Assembly (NCBI GenBank): GCA_964551735.1
Contig: CAZKEF010000003.1
Location: 186,001-250,000 of the forward strand
Direction: 5' to 3'
Length of the DNA stretch: 64,000 nucleotides
DNA from: DAOUAT01 sp964551735
GTDB taxonomy: Bacteria > Chloroflexota > Anaerolineae > CG2-30-64-16
The number at the start of each line of letters is the position of its first letter. The stretch's first letter is position 1. The notes under the pieces are model-generated. The model did no database searches. It was given only the letters and a program-made list of their open reading frames with translations, and was not told where the DNA came from. The position numbers were made by a program, and so were the translations under genes. Below are positions 50,356-59,319 of this stretch, piece by piece.

Positions 50356-53300
50356 TTACGGCACGAAGGTGACGCGACCTTCGATGACCGGCGTGACCGG
50401 GGAGTAGGCCCGGAAGTAGTCAGCCAATGCCTCATCCAGTGCGGGGCCGAAGTCGTACGGGTTCACGGCATAGTCGCGGAACATGGTGTAGTTGTCGCCG
50501 CCCTTGCGCATGAAGTCGTTGGTCACGACCTTGTACATCGCGTCCATGTCCAACGCTTCCCAGGCTGTCCCGTTCTGCACATCCACCCGGACGATGCGGG
50601 AACCGACCGGCTGAGCGGGGTCAATGACATACCGTAAGCCCGCGACCTGAGCGAAGCCGCCGTTGGCGCTGGGGTAGCGGCTGGCGCCGTTCTCCAACGC
50701 ATCTTTGACGTACCGGCCCTGTAACTCGAAGGTGGCGATGGCGTTGCCGAAGGGCAGGGTTTCCAGCACATCGCCCATGGTCACGACGCCGGTCAGGATC
50801 GGGGCGCGCAGGCCGCCGCCGTTCTGGAAGGCGATCTGGTAGTTGGCGCCCGGCTCCATCTCGTTGGCCTTGGCCAACATGGAATCGGCCACCAGGTTGC
50901 CCAGCAAGCACTCGCCCAGGCGGCAGATCTGCTGGCCGCCCTCGGTGATCAGCAGGTCGACCGTGGTCTCGCCCACCTCGGTTGCGATCAGATCCGCCAC
51001 TTCCTCACGATACGGGTCCAGCATTGCATCCAAGACCGGGTCCTGAGCCACATCTGCGCCCAGGTAGATCGGGTTGCCTGAATACGACGCCACCAGCCCC
51101 GCCGGATCGAAGGTCACATCCAGGTTGCCCAGGAAGGTGCCCCACTGATACGCGGTTACCACCAGCACGGGTTCCGCCGTCAGGCTCTGCAGCACGGTGG
51201 GATAGCTTCCCACCGGCACCAACGGCGAATACTGGGGGAAGGTCGGCGGCGAGAAGGAGATGGGGTCGGTCGGGTTGTACAGGAAGCTGTGGCTGTGGCC
51301 GCCGATGATGACGTCCACGCCGCTCACCTGGGCTGCCAGCGCCACATCTGCTTCATAGCCGAGGTGCGTCAGGGCGATGATCTTGTTGACGTCCTGTGCC
51401 TTCAGCGCATCAACCGCCGCCTGGAGGCTCGTCACGGGGTCGTTGAAGACCACGTTCGGGCCGGGGCTGGAGATGTTGGAGGTTTCGGGCGTGGTCAGGC
51501 CGACGATACCGACCTCGTGCCCGTCCCGCTCGACCACCACGTAGGGCGCGAGCTTGCCGTTCAGGGCCGGTTCCGCGGTGACGTCGATGTTGGTGCTGAC
51601 GATGGGGAAAGCCGCCCCGTCAATGAAGTCCGCCAACACCGTCGGGCCGTCGTCGAACTCGTGGTTTCCGATGGTCATGACATCGTAGCCCAGGTAGTTC
51701 ATCGTCTCGTTCAGGACGTCGCCCTTGAACAAGGTGTAGAACAGCGTGCCCTGGAACTGATCGCCCGCGTCCAACAGCAGCACGTTGGGCTCGCTGTCCC
51801 GGATCGCATCCACGGCTGTGGCCAGCCGCGGCGTGCCGGCGATGCACAACCCGGCCGCCGCATCGGCATCCGTGCACCGTGCGCCGTTGCGGTTGTATTC
51901 ATCCACCCGCGCATGGAAATCGTTGGTGTGCAGAAGTGTCAGATCCAGCCACTGCTCCGCAAAGGTGACGCGACCTTCGATGACCGGCGTGACCGGGGAG
52001 TAAGCCCGGAAGTAGTCGGCCAATGCCTCATCCAGTGCGGGGCCGAAGTCGTACGGGTTCACGGCATAGTCGCGGAACATGGTGTAGTTGTCGCCGCCCT
52101 TGCGCATGAAGTCGTTGGTCACGACCTTGTACATCGCGTCCATGTCCAACGCTTCCCAGGCTGTCCCGTTCTGCACATCCACCCGGACGATGCGGGAACC
52201 GACCGGCTGAGCGGGGTCAATGACATACCGTAAGCCCGCGACCTGAGCGAAGCCGCCGTTGGCGCTGGGGTAGCGGCTGGCGCCGTTCTCCAACGCATCT
52301 TTGACGTACCGGCCCTGTAACTCGAAGGTGGCGATGGCGTTGCCGAAGGGCAGGGTTTCCAGCACATCGCCCATGGTCACGACGCCGGTCAGGATCGGGG
52401 CGCGCAGGCCGCCGCCGTTCTGGAAGGCGATCTGGTAGTTGGCGCCCGGCTCCATCTCGTTGGCCTTGGCCAACATGGAATCGGCCACCAGGTTGCCCAG
52501 CAAGCACTCGCCCAGGCGGCAGATCTGCTGGCCGCCCTCGGTGATCAGCAGGTCGACCGTGGTCTCGCCCACCTCGGTTGCGATCAGATCCGCCACTTCC
52601 TCACGATACGGGTCCAGCATTGCATCCAAGACCGGGTCCTGAGCCACATCTGCGCCCAGGTAGATCGGGTTGCCTGAATACGACGCCACCAGCCCCGCCG
52701 GATCGAAGGTCACATCCAGGTTGCCCAGGAAGGTGCCCCACTGATACGCGGTTACCACCAGCACGGGTTCCGCCGTCAGGCTCTGCAGCACGGTGGGATA
52801 GCTTCCCACCGGCACCAACGGCGAATACTGGGGGAAGGTCGGCGGCGAGAAGGAGATGGGGTCGGTCGGGTTGTACAGGAAGCTGTGGCTGTGGCCGCCG
52901 ATGATGACGTCCACGCCGCTCACCTGGGCTGCCAGCGCCACATCTGCTTCATAGCCGAGGTGCGTCAGGGCGATGATCTTGTTGACGTCCTGTGCCTTCA
53001 GCGCATCAACCGCCGCCTGGAGGCTCGTCACGGGGTCGTTGAAGACCACGTTCGGGCCGGGGCTGGAGATGTTGGAGGTTTCGGGCGTGGTCAGGCCGAC
53101 GATACCGACCTCGTGCCCGTCCCGCTCGACCACCACGTAGGGCGCGAGCTTGCCGTTCAGGGCCGGTTCCGCGGTGACGTCGATGTTGGTGCTGACGATG
53201 GGGAAAGCCGCCCCGTCAATGAAGTCCGCCAACACCGTCGGGCCGTCGTCGAACTCGTGGTTTCCGATGGTCATGACATCGTAGCCCAGGTAGTTCATCG

Positions 53301-56300
53301 TCTCGTTCAGGACGTCGCCCTTGAACAAGGTGTAGAACAGCGTGCCCTGGAACTGATCGCCCGCGTCCAACAGCAGCACGTTGGGCTCGCTGTCCCGGAT
53401 CGCATCCACGGCTGTGGCCAGCCGCGGCGTGCCGGCGATGCACAACCCGGCCGCCGCATCGGCATCCGTGCACCGTGCGCCGTTGCGGTTGTATTCATCC
53501 ACCCGCGCATGGAAATCGTTGGTGTGTAGGATCGTCAGATCCAGCCATTCGGCTGGGTTGTAGTTTTTGACGATCAACGGCAGGTAGAGCGAGTAGACCC
53601 TCAGCGGCAGGAAGAAGCCCTCGAATCTTGCCGGCAGGGCGAACACGCCCAGACGTTGGTTGTCACGGTCGCCAGTGGCAAAGGCCGAAACGATCTGGCC
53701 AGCCATCAAGTCTATCGGCAGCGGATCGATCAAGGTGCTGCCGCCGCCCGGTGTGGTGATTTTCAGATCGTAGGTGCCGGCATCCAACGGGATGAAGCCG
53801 GTCACGTCGCTGAAGTCCACGTTCTCCACGATGGGTGTGCCATCCTGCAGACGCACATCAGCCAGCACGGCGTCGCCCGACGCGAAGGGCGCCAGGTGCC
53901 CGAGGCGCAGATGGAATTTGCCCGCGGCAGGCAGGCTCAGGTCGTCCGCCAGCGCCAGCAACGCCAGGTCCTGGTTGACCCCATCACCGATGGCAATGGC
54001 CGTGTAGTAGTGGGTTGCTGTCAGATTGAGCGTGGCAGAGATAGCCGCCGTCGCGCTGCCTTCCGGGAAGATCTCAACCAGGTGCTGGCCCGGATCCAGT
54101 GCGATGTAGTCGGTCGAATCGCCATAGTTGAAGTCGGTCAGCACATCCGCACCGTCCAGCTTGACGGTCACGCTGGCATCTTCGGCGAAGGGCGCCAGGT
54201 GCGCCACCCGAACGAATGCCTCGGTGATCTCGATCGGCGCCAGGTAGGCTTGGGCGCCGTTTTGATTGCGGGGATCGCCGTTGTAATCAACGATCATGGC
54301 GCCCAGCGGCTGGCTGACCTGGTAACCGCCGATGTCGTGGACGGCCACCGAAAGCGTTGCATTACGATTGGTGGGGTCGAGATCGTTGCTGAGCATCCAG
54401 TCTAGCGGCCAGTGGACGTAGTCAAAGCTGCCAGCCGGGTTATTGCTGACGCCACCCGCATCGAAGCCGAGCAACTGATAGTCGAAAGCTGAATTGGCCG
54501 GACCGAGATCCTGCCAGGCAGCCGGCAAGGTCCACTCCATGTAGGACGCGTTGTAGTCAGTGTAGATCGTGTAGGGGCTGCCCAGGTAAAGCAGGTTGGT
54601 GGAAAGGTCAAGCTGGACGACGACCCACACGTTGTTGTTCGCGCCGCCGCTGCGGGCGCCGTTGTTCCAGTTGAAGTTGATGTAGTCCCACGTGCCGTCT
54701 TGATCTGCGTCAATGTAAAGATCGAACTCGGCAAAGTCTGGCTGCGGGACGTGCCAGTAGCTCCAGGCATCAATGCCGACGCTGATGAGGTCACCATAGG
54801 TTGTGACTGTTCCACCGTAATCCATGCCGAACAGGCGCACATCGCCCGGCCCAGCCATGGTGGGATCAGGGGCTGCATTCCAGTTCAACGCAGGATACAC
54901 CCAGAGATCAGAGGCGATCGGCCCGAGATGGGTGAGATCGAAGGTTGCGATGTCGCTGAGGGGATCTGTGATGACGTCGCCTGCTGTGATGGTGTCCAAC
55001 TGGGAGTAAGGCCTGGGCTGGAAGTAGAAGGGAACAAGCAGGTTGTCGGCTTCACCGTCGCCGAGAGGGCTGAAGGTCACAAAGCCGTAGTATTCTTCCA
55101 GGCCAGCCGATCCGTACAGCACTGGGATTTGGGTCATGTTCAGGGTGAGGGTTACGGACACCACGGCACTGCTGCCGGCGGGCACCATCACCTGCACCGG
55201 GTCAACCGTGAGGGTCGCTCCGGCTGTGCGGGAACCTGTTTGGAACGCGACCGCTGCATCGAAGGTGTGATCAACGACGTCCCAGTTATGCAAGGTCACC
55301 GGTTTGGTACGCGTCACCGAGTCGTTGCGACTCATGATCACGCCATAATTCAGGCTCACCAAGTCTTTGTCGCCGACGGCTACTACTTCGGCGTCCACAG
55401 ATCGGTAAGCATCAACGCGGCCAGCGCCCGTGCGCGGGATGGTCGCGCCTGCCACCTGTGGCAGGGCCGTGTTCATCATGACGGCCTTGACCTGCTCAGG
55501 TGTCCAGGAAGGGTTGCCCTGCAGCATCAACGCCGCCACACCGGCGATGTGCGGGGCGGCCATGGAGGTGCCGCTGAGGCTGACGCCGCCACTGCCGCTG
55601 CCCATGTTGGCCGCAAAAATGCCGACGCCCGGTGCTGTGATCTCCGGCTTGAGAGCCGAGTCGTACCCTCGCGGGCCGCGGGAGGAGAAGGTCGCGATGG
55701 TGTCGGCCGGGGTGTAAGGATCGAGCACCGTCTTGACGTCGTCTTCCGCGCTCACGGTCACCGTTTGGCCATTGGCCGGAACCAGGTTCATGCCGTCCTG
55801 CATCTGGATTGAGCCGGCCGGAATTGTCACAGGATCACCGGTCATCCCTAGGGTGCCGGCGGTGTTGTTATAGATAATGGCCGCGATAGCTCCCAGGGCA
55901 GCGGCGTTGTTCACTTTGATGGTGAACGCACATGTGCCGCGCTGGATAAGCGCAACCTGACCGGCCAGGGCGCCAGGGGTGATGCCTGCGGTTGAGCACA
56001 ATTGATTGTTGGACGCGCCGGGCAAGGCGCCAGCATAGCCCAACGGCGCAGTCACCGGGTTCACGAAGTGGCCGGTATTGTCGGCAAAGCTCGCCACCTG
56101 GTACACGATGTTCGTTTGCGTCACAGGGACCGAGGCGCCAATCACGTTAACCGTCGGGCCCGTGACATAGCCGGTGGTGGAGGCTGCCACCGAGATCGCC
56201 TTGTCGGCCGTGGCCGGGGAACCGGTGATGTAGCTGACGTCACTGGCATTGCCAGCCGAGGCGACGACGACGATGCCGGCCGCGGCGGCGTTTTGCGTCC

Positions 56301-57423
56301 CCATGACACTGGGGTCAGCAGGATCGTTAGTCCCAAAGTTGGAACCCAGTGACATGTTGATGACGTGCGGCGTGCCGGTGTAGATATACTGTAACGTAGC
56401 CCAATCCAGGGCATCCATGGTCAGAGAGGTGCTGCCGTCACGCCCGAAAACCTTGAGCGCTATCAACTTGGCAGCCGGCGCTACACCATCGCTCACATCG
56501 CCGGAGGCCATGCCTGCAGCAATCGAAGCCACATGCGTACCATGCCCGTTTTCATCGAGCGGATCGGGGTCAGGTTGTGGGATCACTGTACAAATACCGG
56601 CGGCCTGATCGGCAGCGGAACAACCTGCGTGATACAACGTACCAGCAAAGTCGTAGCCGCTCACGACCTTGGCTGTGGGGAAGGTGTTCGGTTCAACGAC
56701 AGCGGGATCGTTCAACCCGTAGGCTGCAGGAACACCTGGGCCGCCGAAAACAGCATGGGTATAGTCAATGCCAGTATCGATGACGGCAATCACTGTGTCT
56801 TGGCCATCGTAGCCATAGTCGTTCCACACATCGGGTACTCCGATTAGCGGCACACTGGCGCCGAGGGTCCGCTCGTGGATGGGGGCGCGATGGATCGCTT
56901 TCACGCCGGGGAGTGCACGCAGTTCATTGAGCTTGCTCAGCGGTGTGAGCACCTGTATGCCATTGTATGCAGCCGTGTAATTTGCGATGATGGTAGCGCC
57001 CAAGCTCTCGATTTGAGGCACGACTGCTGCCTGTGCGTTTTGCAGACTCTGTTCATAGCCTTGTAGTGCAGCAGCGGAAGCAATCTGTGCTGTGTTGGCT
57101 TTCTGTTCAGCATAGTAAGCGGCCAGGGGCGGGGCATCGAATTCGATGATCATGAGCGCCTCGCCCTTGACGATGTCGGCCAGGGCGTTTGGCACGTAAC
57201 CAGCCATCTGAACAAATTCCTCGGCGGTCACGCCCTCGGCAAAAAGGGCTTGCAGGTCGGCCGGGACTTCTTCAAGATGGCTCGGGGTGAGCCTCTCTGC
57301 AGCGTTGACAGAGCCGGCCTGTTCAGATGCCAGTTCCGCTCCAGTGGCTGTCGCATTAAGCGGCAGTAGCATGCTTGACACCAAGGCTGTGATGAACAGT
57401 AGATGCAAGAAATGGTTTCGCAT
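50356..57423 (-). CDS. Giant secreted subtilase fused to DUF4397 and two 5'-nucleotidase modules
   Basis: I start at ATG 57423 (AAGGAG 10 bases upstream), giving 2355 aa; an upstream frame to 57777 has no support. Order of parts: signal peptide (1-30); propeptide-like region (to about 190); S8 peptidase with D216 (VIDTGIDYTH), H294 (NGHGTHVAS) and S620 (SGTSMAAPH), interrupted by a PA domain (about 455-560); Fn3-like region; two DUF4397 domains (each opening (V/L)R(V/L)(A/G)HLAPFA); a YLPLIVKNYN motif; then two 532-residue 5'-nucleotidase modules (about 1292-1823 and 1824-2355). Each module has the metal site HTNDFHARV, DAGDQFQG, GNHEFDDG and GGHSH plus the C-terminal nucleoside-binding domain (FQNGGGLRAP). 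All catalytic residues appear intact. It would degrade extracellular protein and nucleotides. No anchor is seen at the C-terminus (RVTFVP). Confidence 0.9.
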   Translation of the reverse strand: MRNHFLHLLFITALVSSMLLPLNATATGAELASEQAGSVNAAERLTPSHLEEVPADLQALFAEGVTAEEFVQMAGYVPNALADIVKGEALMIIEFDAPPLAAYYAEQKANTAQIASAAALQGYEQSLQNAQAAVVPQIESLGATIIANYTAAYNGIQVLTPLSKLNELRALPGVKAIHRAPIHERTLGASVPLIGVPDVWNDYGYDGQDTVIAVIDTGIDYTHAVFGGPGVPAAYGLNDPAVVEPNTFPTAKVVSGYDFAGTLYHAGCSAADQAAGICTVIPQPDPDPLDENGHGTHVASIAAGMASGDVSDGVAPAAKLIALKVFGRDGSTSLTMDALDWATLQYIYTGTPHVINMSLGSNFGTNDPADPSVMGTQNAAAAGIVVVASAGNASDVSYITGSPATADKAISVAASTTGYVTGPTVNVIGASVPVTQTNIVYQVASFADNTGHFVNPVTAPLGYAGALPGASNNQLCSTAGITPGALAGQVALIQRGTCAFTIKVNNAAALGAIAAIIYNNTAGTLGMTGDPVTIPAGSIQMQDGMNLVPANGQTVTVSAEDDVKTVLDPYTPADTIATFSSRGPRGYDSALKPEITAPGVGIFAANMGSGSGGVSLSGTSMAAPHIAGVAALMLQGNPSWTPEQVKAVMMNTALPQVAGATIPRTGAGRVDAYRSVDAEVVAVGDKDLVSLNYGVIMSRNDSVTRTKPVTLHNWDVVDHTFDAAVAFQTGSRTAGATLTVDPVQVMVPAGSSAVVSVTLTLNMTQIPVLYGSAGLEEYYGFVTFSPLGDGEADNLLVPFYFQPRPYSQLDTITAGDVITDPLSDIATFDLTHLGPIASDLWVYPALNWNAAPDPTMAGPGDVRLFGMDYGGTVTTYGDLISVGIDAWSYWHVPQPDFAEFDLYIDADQDGTWDYINFNWNNGARSGGANNNVWVVVQLDLSTNLLYLGSPYTIYTDYNASYMEWTLPAAWQDLGPANSAFDYQLLGFDAGGVSNNPAGSFDYVHWPLDWMLSNDLDPTNRNATLSVAVHDIGGYQVSQPLGAMIVDYNGDPRNQNGAQAYLAPIEITEAFVRVAHLAPFAEDASVTVKLDGADVLTDFNYGDSTDYIALDPGQHLVEIFPEGSATAAISATLNLTATHYYTAIAIGDGVNQDLALLALADDLSLPAAGKFHLRLGHLAPFASGDAVLADVRLQDGTPIVENVDFSDVTGFIPLDAGTYDLKITTPGGGSTLIDPLPIDLMAGQIVSAFATGDRDNQRLGVFALPARFEGFFLPLRVYSLYLPLIVKNYNPAEWLDLTILHTNDFHARVDEYNRNGARCTDADAAAGLCIAGTPRLATAVDAIRDSEPNVLLLDAGDQFQGTLFYTLFKGDVLNETMNYLGYDVMTIGNHEFDDGPTVLADFIDGAAFPIVSTNIDVTAEPALNGKLAPYVVVERDGHEVGIVGLTTPETSNISSPGPNVVFNDPVTSLQAAVDALKAQDVNKIIALTHLGYEADVALAAQVSGVDVIIGGHSHSFLYNPTDPISFSPPTFPQYSPLVPVGSYPTVLQSLTAEPVLVVTAYQWGTFLGNLDVTFDPAGLVASYSGNPIYLGADVAQDPVLDAMLDPYREEVADLIATEVGETTVDLLITEGGQQICRLGECLLGNLVADSMLAKANEMEPGANYQIAFQNGGGLRAPILTGVVTMGDVLETLPFGNAIATFELQGRYVKDALENGASRYPSANGGFAQVAGLRYVIDPAQPVGSRIVRVDVQNGTAWEALDMDAMYKVVTNDFMRKGGDNYTMFRDYAVNPYDFGPALDEALADYFRAYSPVTPVIEGRVTFAEQWLDLTLLHTNDFHARVDEYNRNGARCTDADAAAGLCIAGTPRLATAVDAIRDSEPNVLLLDAGDQFQGTLFYTLFKGDVLNETMNYLGYDVMTIGNHEFDDGPTVLADFIDGAAFPIVSTNIDVTAEPALNGKLAPYVVVERDGHEVGIVGLTTPETSNISSPGPNVVFNDPVTSLQAAVDALKAQDVNKIIALTHLGYEADVALAAQVSGVDVIIGGHSHSFLYNPTDPISFSPPTFPQYSPLVPVGSYPTVLQSLTAEPVLVVTAYQWGTFLGNLDVTFDPAGLVASYSGNPIYLGADVAQDPVLDAMLDPYREEVADLIATEVGETTVDLLITEGGQQICRLGECLLGNLVADSMLAKANEMEPGANYQIAFQNGGGLRAPILTGVVTMGDVLETLPFGNAIATFELQGRYVKDALENGASRYPSANGGFAQVAGLRYVIDPAQPVGSRIVRVDVQNGTAWEALDMDAMYKVVTNDFMRKGGDNYTMFRDYAVNPYDFGPALDEALADYFRAYSPVTPVIEGRVTFVP
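50366..51950 (-). repeat. Near-identical nucleotidase repeat, downstream copy
   Basis: The sequence matches 51962-53546 at a constant offset of 1596 bases. Over long stretches I compared, the two are identical. Differences are at 50407/52003, 50422/52018 and near the outer ends (51931-51938 against 53527-53534). Confidence 0.93.
51962..53546 (-). repeat. Near-identical nucleotidase repeat, upstream copy
   Basis: This is the second copy of the 1596-base unit, encoding 532 residues. It carries LTILHTNDFH where the downstream copy carries LTLLHTNDFH. Confidence 0.93.
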
Positions 57424-57613
57424 GTCGATTTGCTCCTTGTAAATGTGGATTTTCGCTACACGACAGGGGATTGCTTGGAGCTTATGCAGTCGTTGCACCT
57501 CCTTTCGGGCGCTGTCATCGGTGTGATGACCTCCCTGAAACAGCTCGACCGAGAAAGGTCGAAATGGCAGCTTTTTGTCGAGCGTGTTCCCCGCTCTGGG
57601 GGAGGGGGGCGCG

Positions 57614-58375
57614 CTAAATGCCCAACGCCTTCGCCACCGCGTCTGGCTGCCAATCCACGATGATCTGGCCCTTGATATCGAACGTCGGCGTGGTCTCGAA
57701 ACCGCTCGCCCAGCCGCGCACGCGTTTGGCCGCCTCACGATCTTTGGAGATATCCACTTCGGTGTAGGCGATGGCATGTGCTTGCAGCCACGTACGCGCC
57801 TGTCGGCAGTCGCCGCACCAGGGGGTGCAGTAGAGGATCACATCCGCCGCAGGTCGCGCAACCACTTGGTCCGCCGCTGCCCGGTCAGATTCAGCCAACG
57901 CGGCCGCGGCTTCCGGCTCCAGATCGTTCAGCACCCGAAAGATCTCGTCGTTGTCCGGCTGTTGGCCGATGTCGTGCACGTCCGCGTAGCAAACGACCCC
58001 TTGCTTGTCAATCACGAAGATTGAGCGCTCGGGGAAGCCTTCTTCCCGCAGCACGCCGTAAAGCTGAGTTACCTGCCCGTGCGGGAAGAAATCCGAAAGC
58101 AGCGGGTAGGTGATGCCGCCGAGGCTCTCCGCCCACGCGCGCAGGCATTCGCTGCTGTCCACGCTGAGGCCCAGGACCTGGGCCTGCATCCCTTCGAACC
58201 GGGCCCGGGCGGCCTGATAAGAAGGGATCTGGCTTGTTCAGACGGGGGTCCAGGCCAGCGGGAAGAATGCCAGCACCACATTCGCCTTGCCGCGGTAATC
58301 GCTCAACCGGATCGTGCGGCCATCATGGCTTCTCAGGGTGAAATCTGGGGCAAGTTCCCCTACTTTTATAGCCAT
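57614..58375 (-). CDS. Peroxiredoxin-glutaredoxin fusion with in-frame TGA (probable selenocysteine)
   Basis: The start is ATG 58375, with GAGGAGG 7 bases upstream, and reading continues through one TGA (58238-58240) to a stop at 57614 (253 residues). Residues 1-155 form an AhpC/TSA-type peroxiredoxin: GELAPDFTLRSHDG, FFPLAWTPV-U-TSQIPSYQ, ERSIFVIDKQGVV. The TGA is codon 46, exactly the peroxidatic Cys of the PxxxTxxC motif (P39, T43). The sequence after it is fully conserved. Residues about 175-253 are a glutaredoxin/mycoredoxin-like domain with YCTPWCGDC and TTPTFDIKG. AhpE peroxiredoxins are reduced by mycoredoxin, so the fusion makes a self-contained peroxidase. The UGA is most economically read as selenocysteine. 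A plain TGC-to-TGA mutation is the alternative. It is the gene directly upstream of the giant secreted protein on the same strand. Confidence 0.75.
58188..58240 (-). promoter_or_regulatory. Candidate bacterial SECIS downstream of the TGA
   Basis: On the minus strand, ATCCCTTC (10-17 bases after TGA) pairs exactly with GAAGGGAT (43-50 bases after). Within lies GGCC-GCCCG-GGCC, a small stem with a five-base loop beginning with G about 28 bases after TGA. That is in the distance range reported for bacterial SECIS apical loops. Bases of the stem are also coding. The fold is proposed by eye only. Confidence 0.4.
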
Positions 58376-58409
58376 AGGTTACCTCCTCAGGGTAGTTTCT
58401 TTCAGATGT

Positions 58410-59111
58410 TCACTGCAACGCTGCACGCGCCGCCGGGGTGCCGATGGTCTCAAGCACCAGGGTCGCGTTCAGTTCCGCGGCGATGATGCCCGACTCGATG
58501 GCCCGGCGCAGCTCGGGTATTGCGGCATCCCCCATGCGCAGCAGGCCGTTCTTGGCCGCCATTACCTCGGCCGGCCGATCGCTGTACAGGCCGCGCACCA
58601 GCGCGCGAGTGGCGGCCGTGCCGCCGATGCGGGCCAGCGCCTCGGCCGCGGTGCGGCCGACCAGGACATCTTCATCGCGCAGGGTGCGTTCCAGAACCGG
58701 GATCGCGCGAAAGTCGCGACGCTCGCCCAGCACGAACGCCGCGCGCCATTGGCCATCCGCATTGACGCGCCAAAGCGCCGCGCGCAGCAGCGCCAGCTCG
58801 GTGTCTGACGCCATCTCCACCAGCGCCTGGGCAATGTACAGGCCCACCTGTTGGTTGGGATCCTCCAGGTGCGCCAGCAGGGCCGGCACCGCACCTTTGT
58901 CCTTCGCTGCTCGGATGGCCTGTACCGCTTCTGCTCGCACAGCCGGGTCGGGGCTGTCCAGGCCAGGGTAGGCGGCTTCTTGCGCCGACCGGTCAGGGGC
59001 TGGCAACGCGCCTGGGGCGGCCAGGGCCGTCGAGAGCGCATTGAGCAACAAGAGCAGCACCAGCGCCGGGCCGGCCCAACGCCGCCAAACCGTCAGGATC
59101 TTGTATGCCAT
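58410..59111 (-). CDS. Secreted HEAT-repeat protein
   Basis: The start ATG 59111 gives 233 aa. The signal peptide or anchor is WAGPALVLLLLLNALSTALAA. Five to six HEAT/PBS-lyase-like repeats follow (DPAVRAEAVQAIRAAKDKGAVPALLAHLEDPN, RRDFRAIPVLERTLRDEDVLVGRTAAEALARIGG, GDAAIPELRRAIESG). These form an alpha-solenoid used for protein binding. No catalytic residues are present. It precedes the peroxiredoxin gene by 34 bases and might be cotranscribed. The partner is unknown. Confidence 0.75.
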   Translation of the reverse strand: MAYKILTVWRRWAGPALVLLLLLNALSTALAAPGALPAPDRSAQEAAYPGLDSPDPAVRAEAVQAIRAAKDKGAVPALLAHLEDPNQQVGLYIAQALVEMASDTELALLRAALWRVNADGQWRAAFVLGERRDFRAIPVLERTLRDEDVLVGRTAAEALARIGGTAATRALVRGLYSDRPAEVMAAKNGLLRMGDAAIPELRRAIESGIIAAELNATLVLETIGTPAARAALQ

Positions 59112-59319
59112 CGTTGTGTCCTTGTCTTGCTGCCCGGCAGAATGCCCACAAGGAGGCCGTCTGTCGGGCAAAGCTGGCGTTTTCATTGTTCGTCGCGGTA
59201 GAGGCGTATCTCCGCAATCGCTCTCGGTGGGCAGGCATAAGGGGCAGACGCGAGGCTTCGTCGTGAGCCTTCGGCGTGAGCTCAGTCGAACGCTCAGCCG
59301 AACGGCCATGCCCCTTATG

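Noticed and set aside
51289..52233. Plus-strand frame of 314 codons, repeated at 52885
   Set aside because: Antisense to the nucleotidase modules. It recurs only because the DNA is duplicated.
57424..57777. 118-codon N-terminal extension of the giant protease
   Set aside because: It is antisense to the peroxiredoxin 3' end and has no SD. A signal peptide follows the ATG at 57423, which has AAGGAG upstream.
57614..58189. Separate short glutaredoxin-like gene starting at 58189
   Set aside because: The peroxiredoxin N-terminus with a good SD lies in the same frame upstream, interrupted only by TGA at the catalytic position. The short version would begin in mid-domain.
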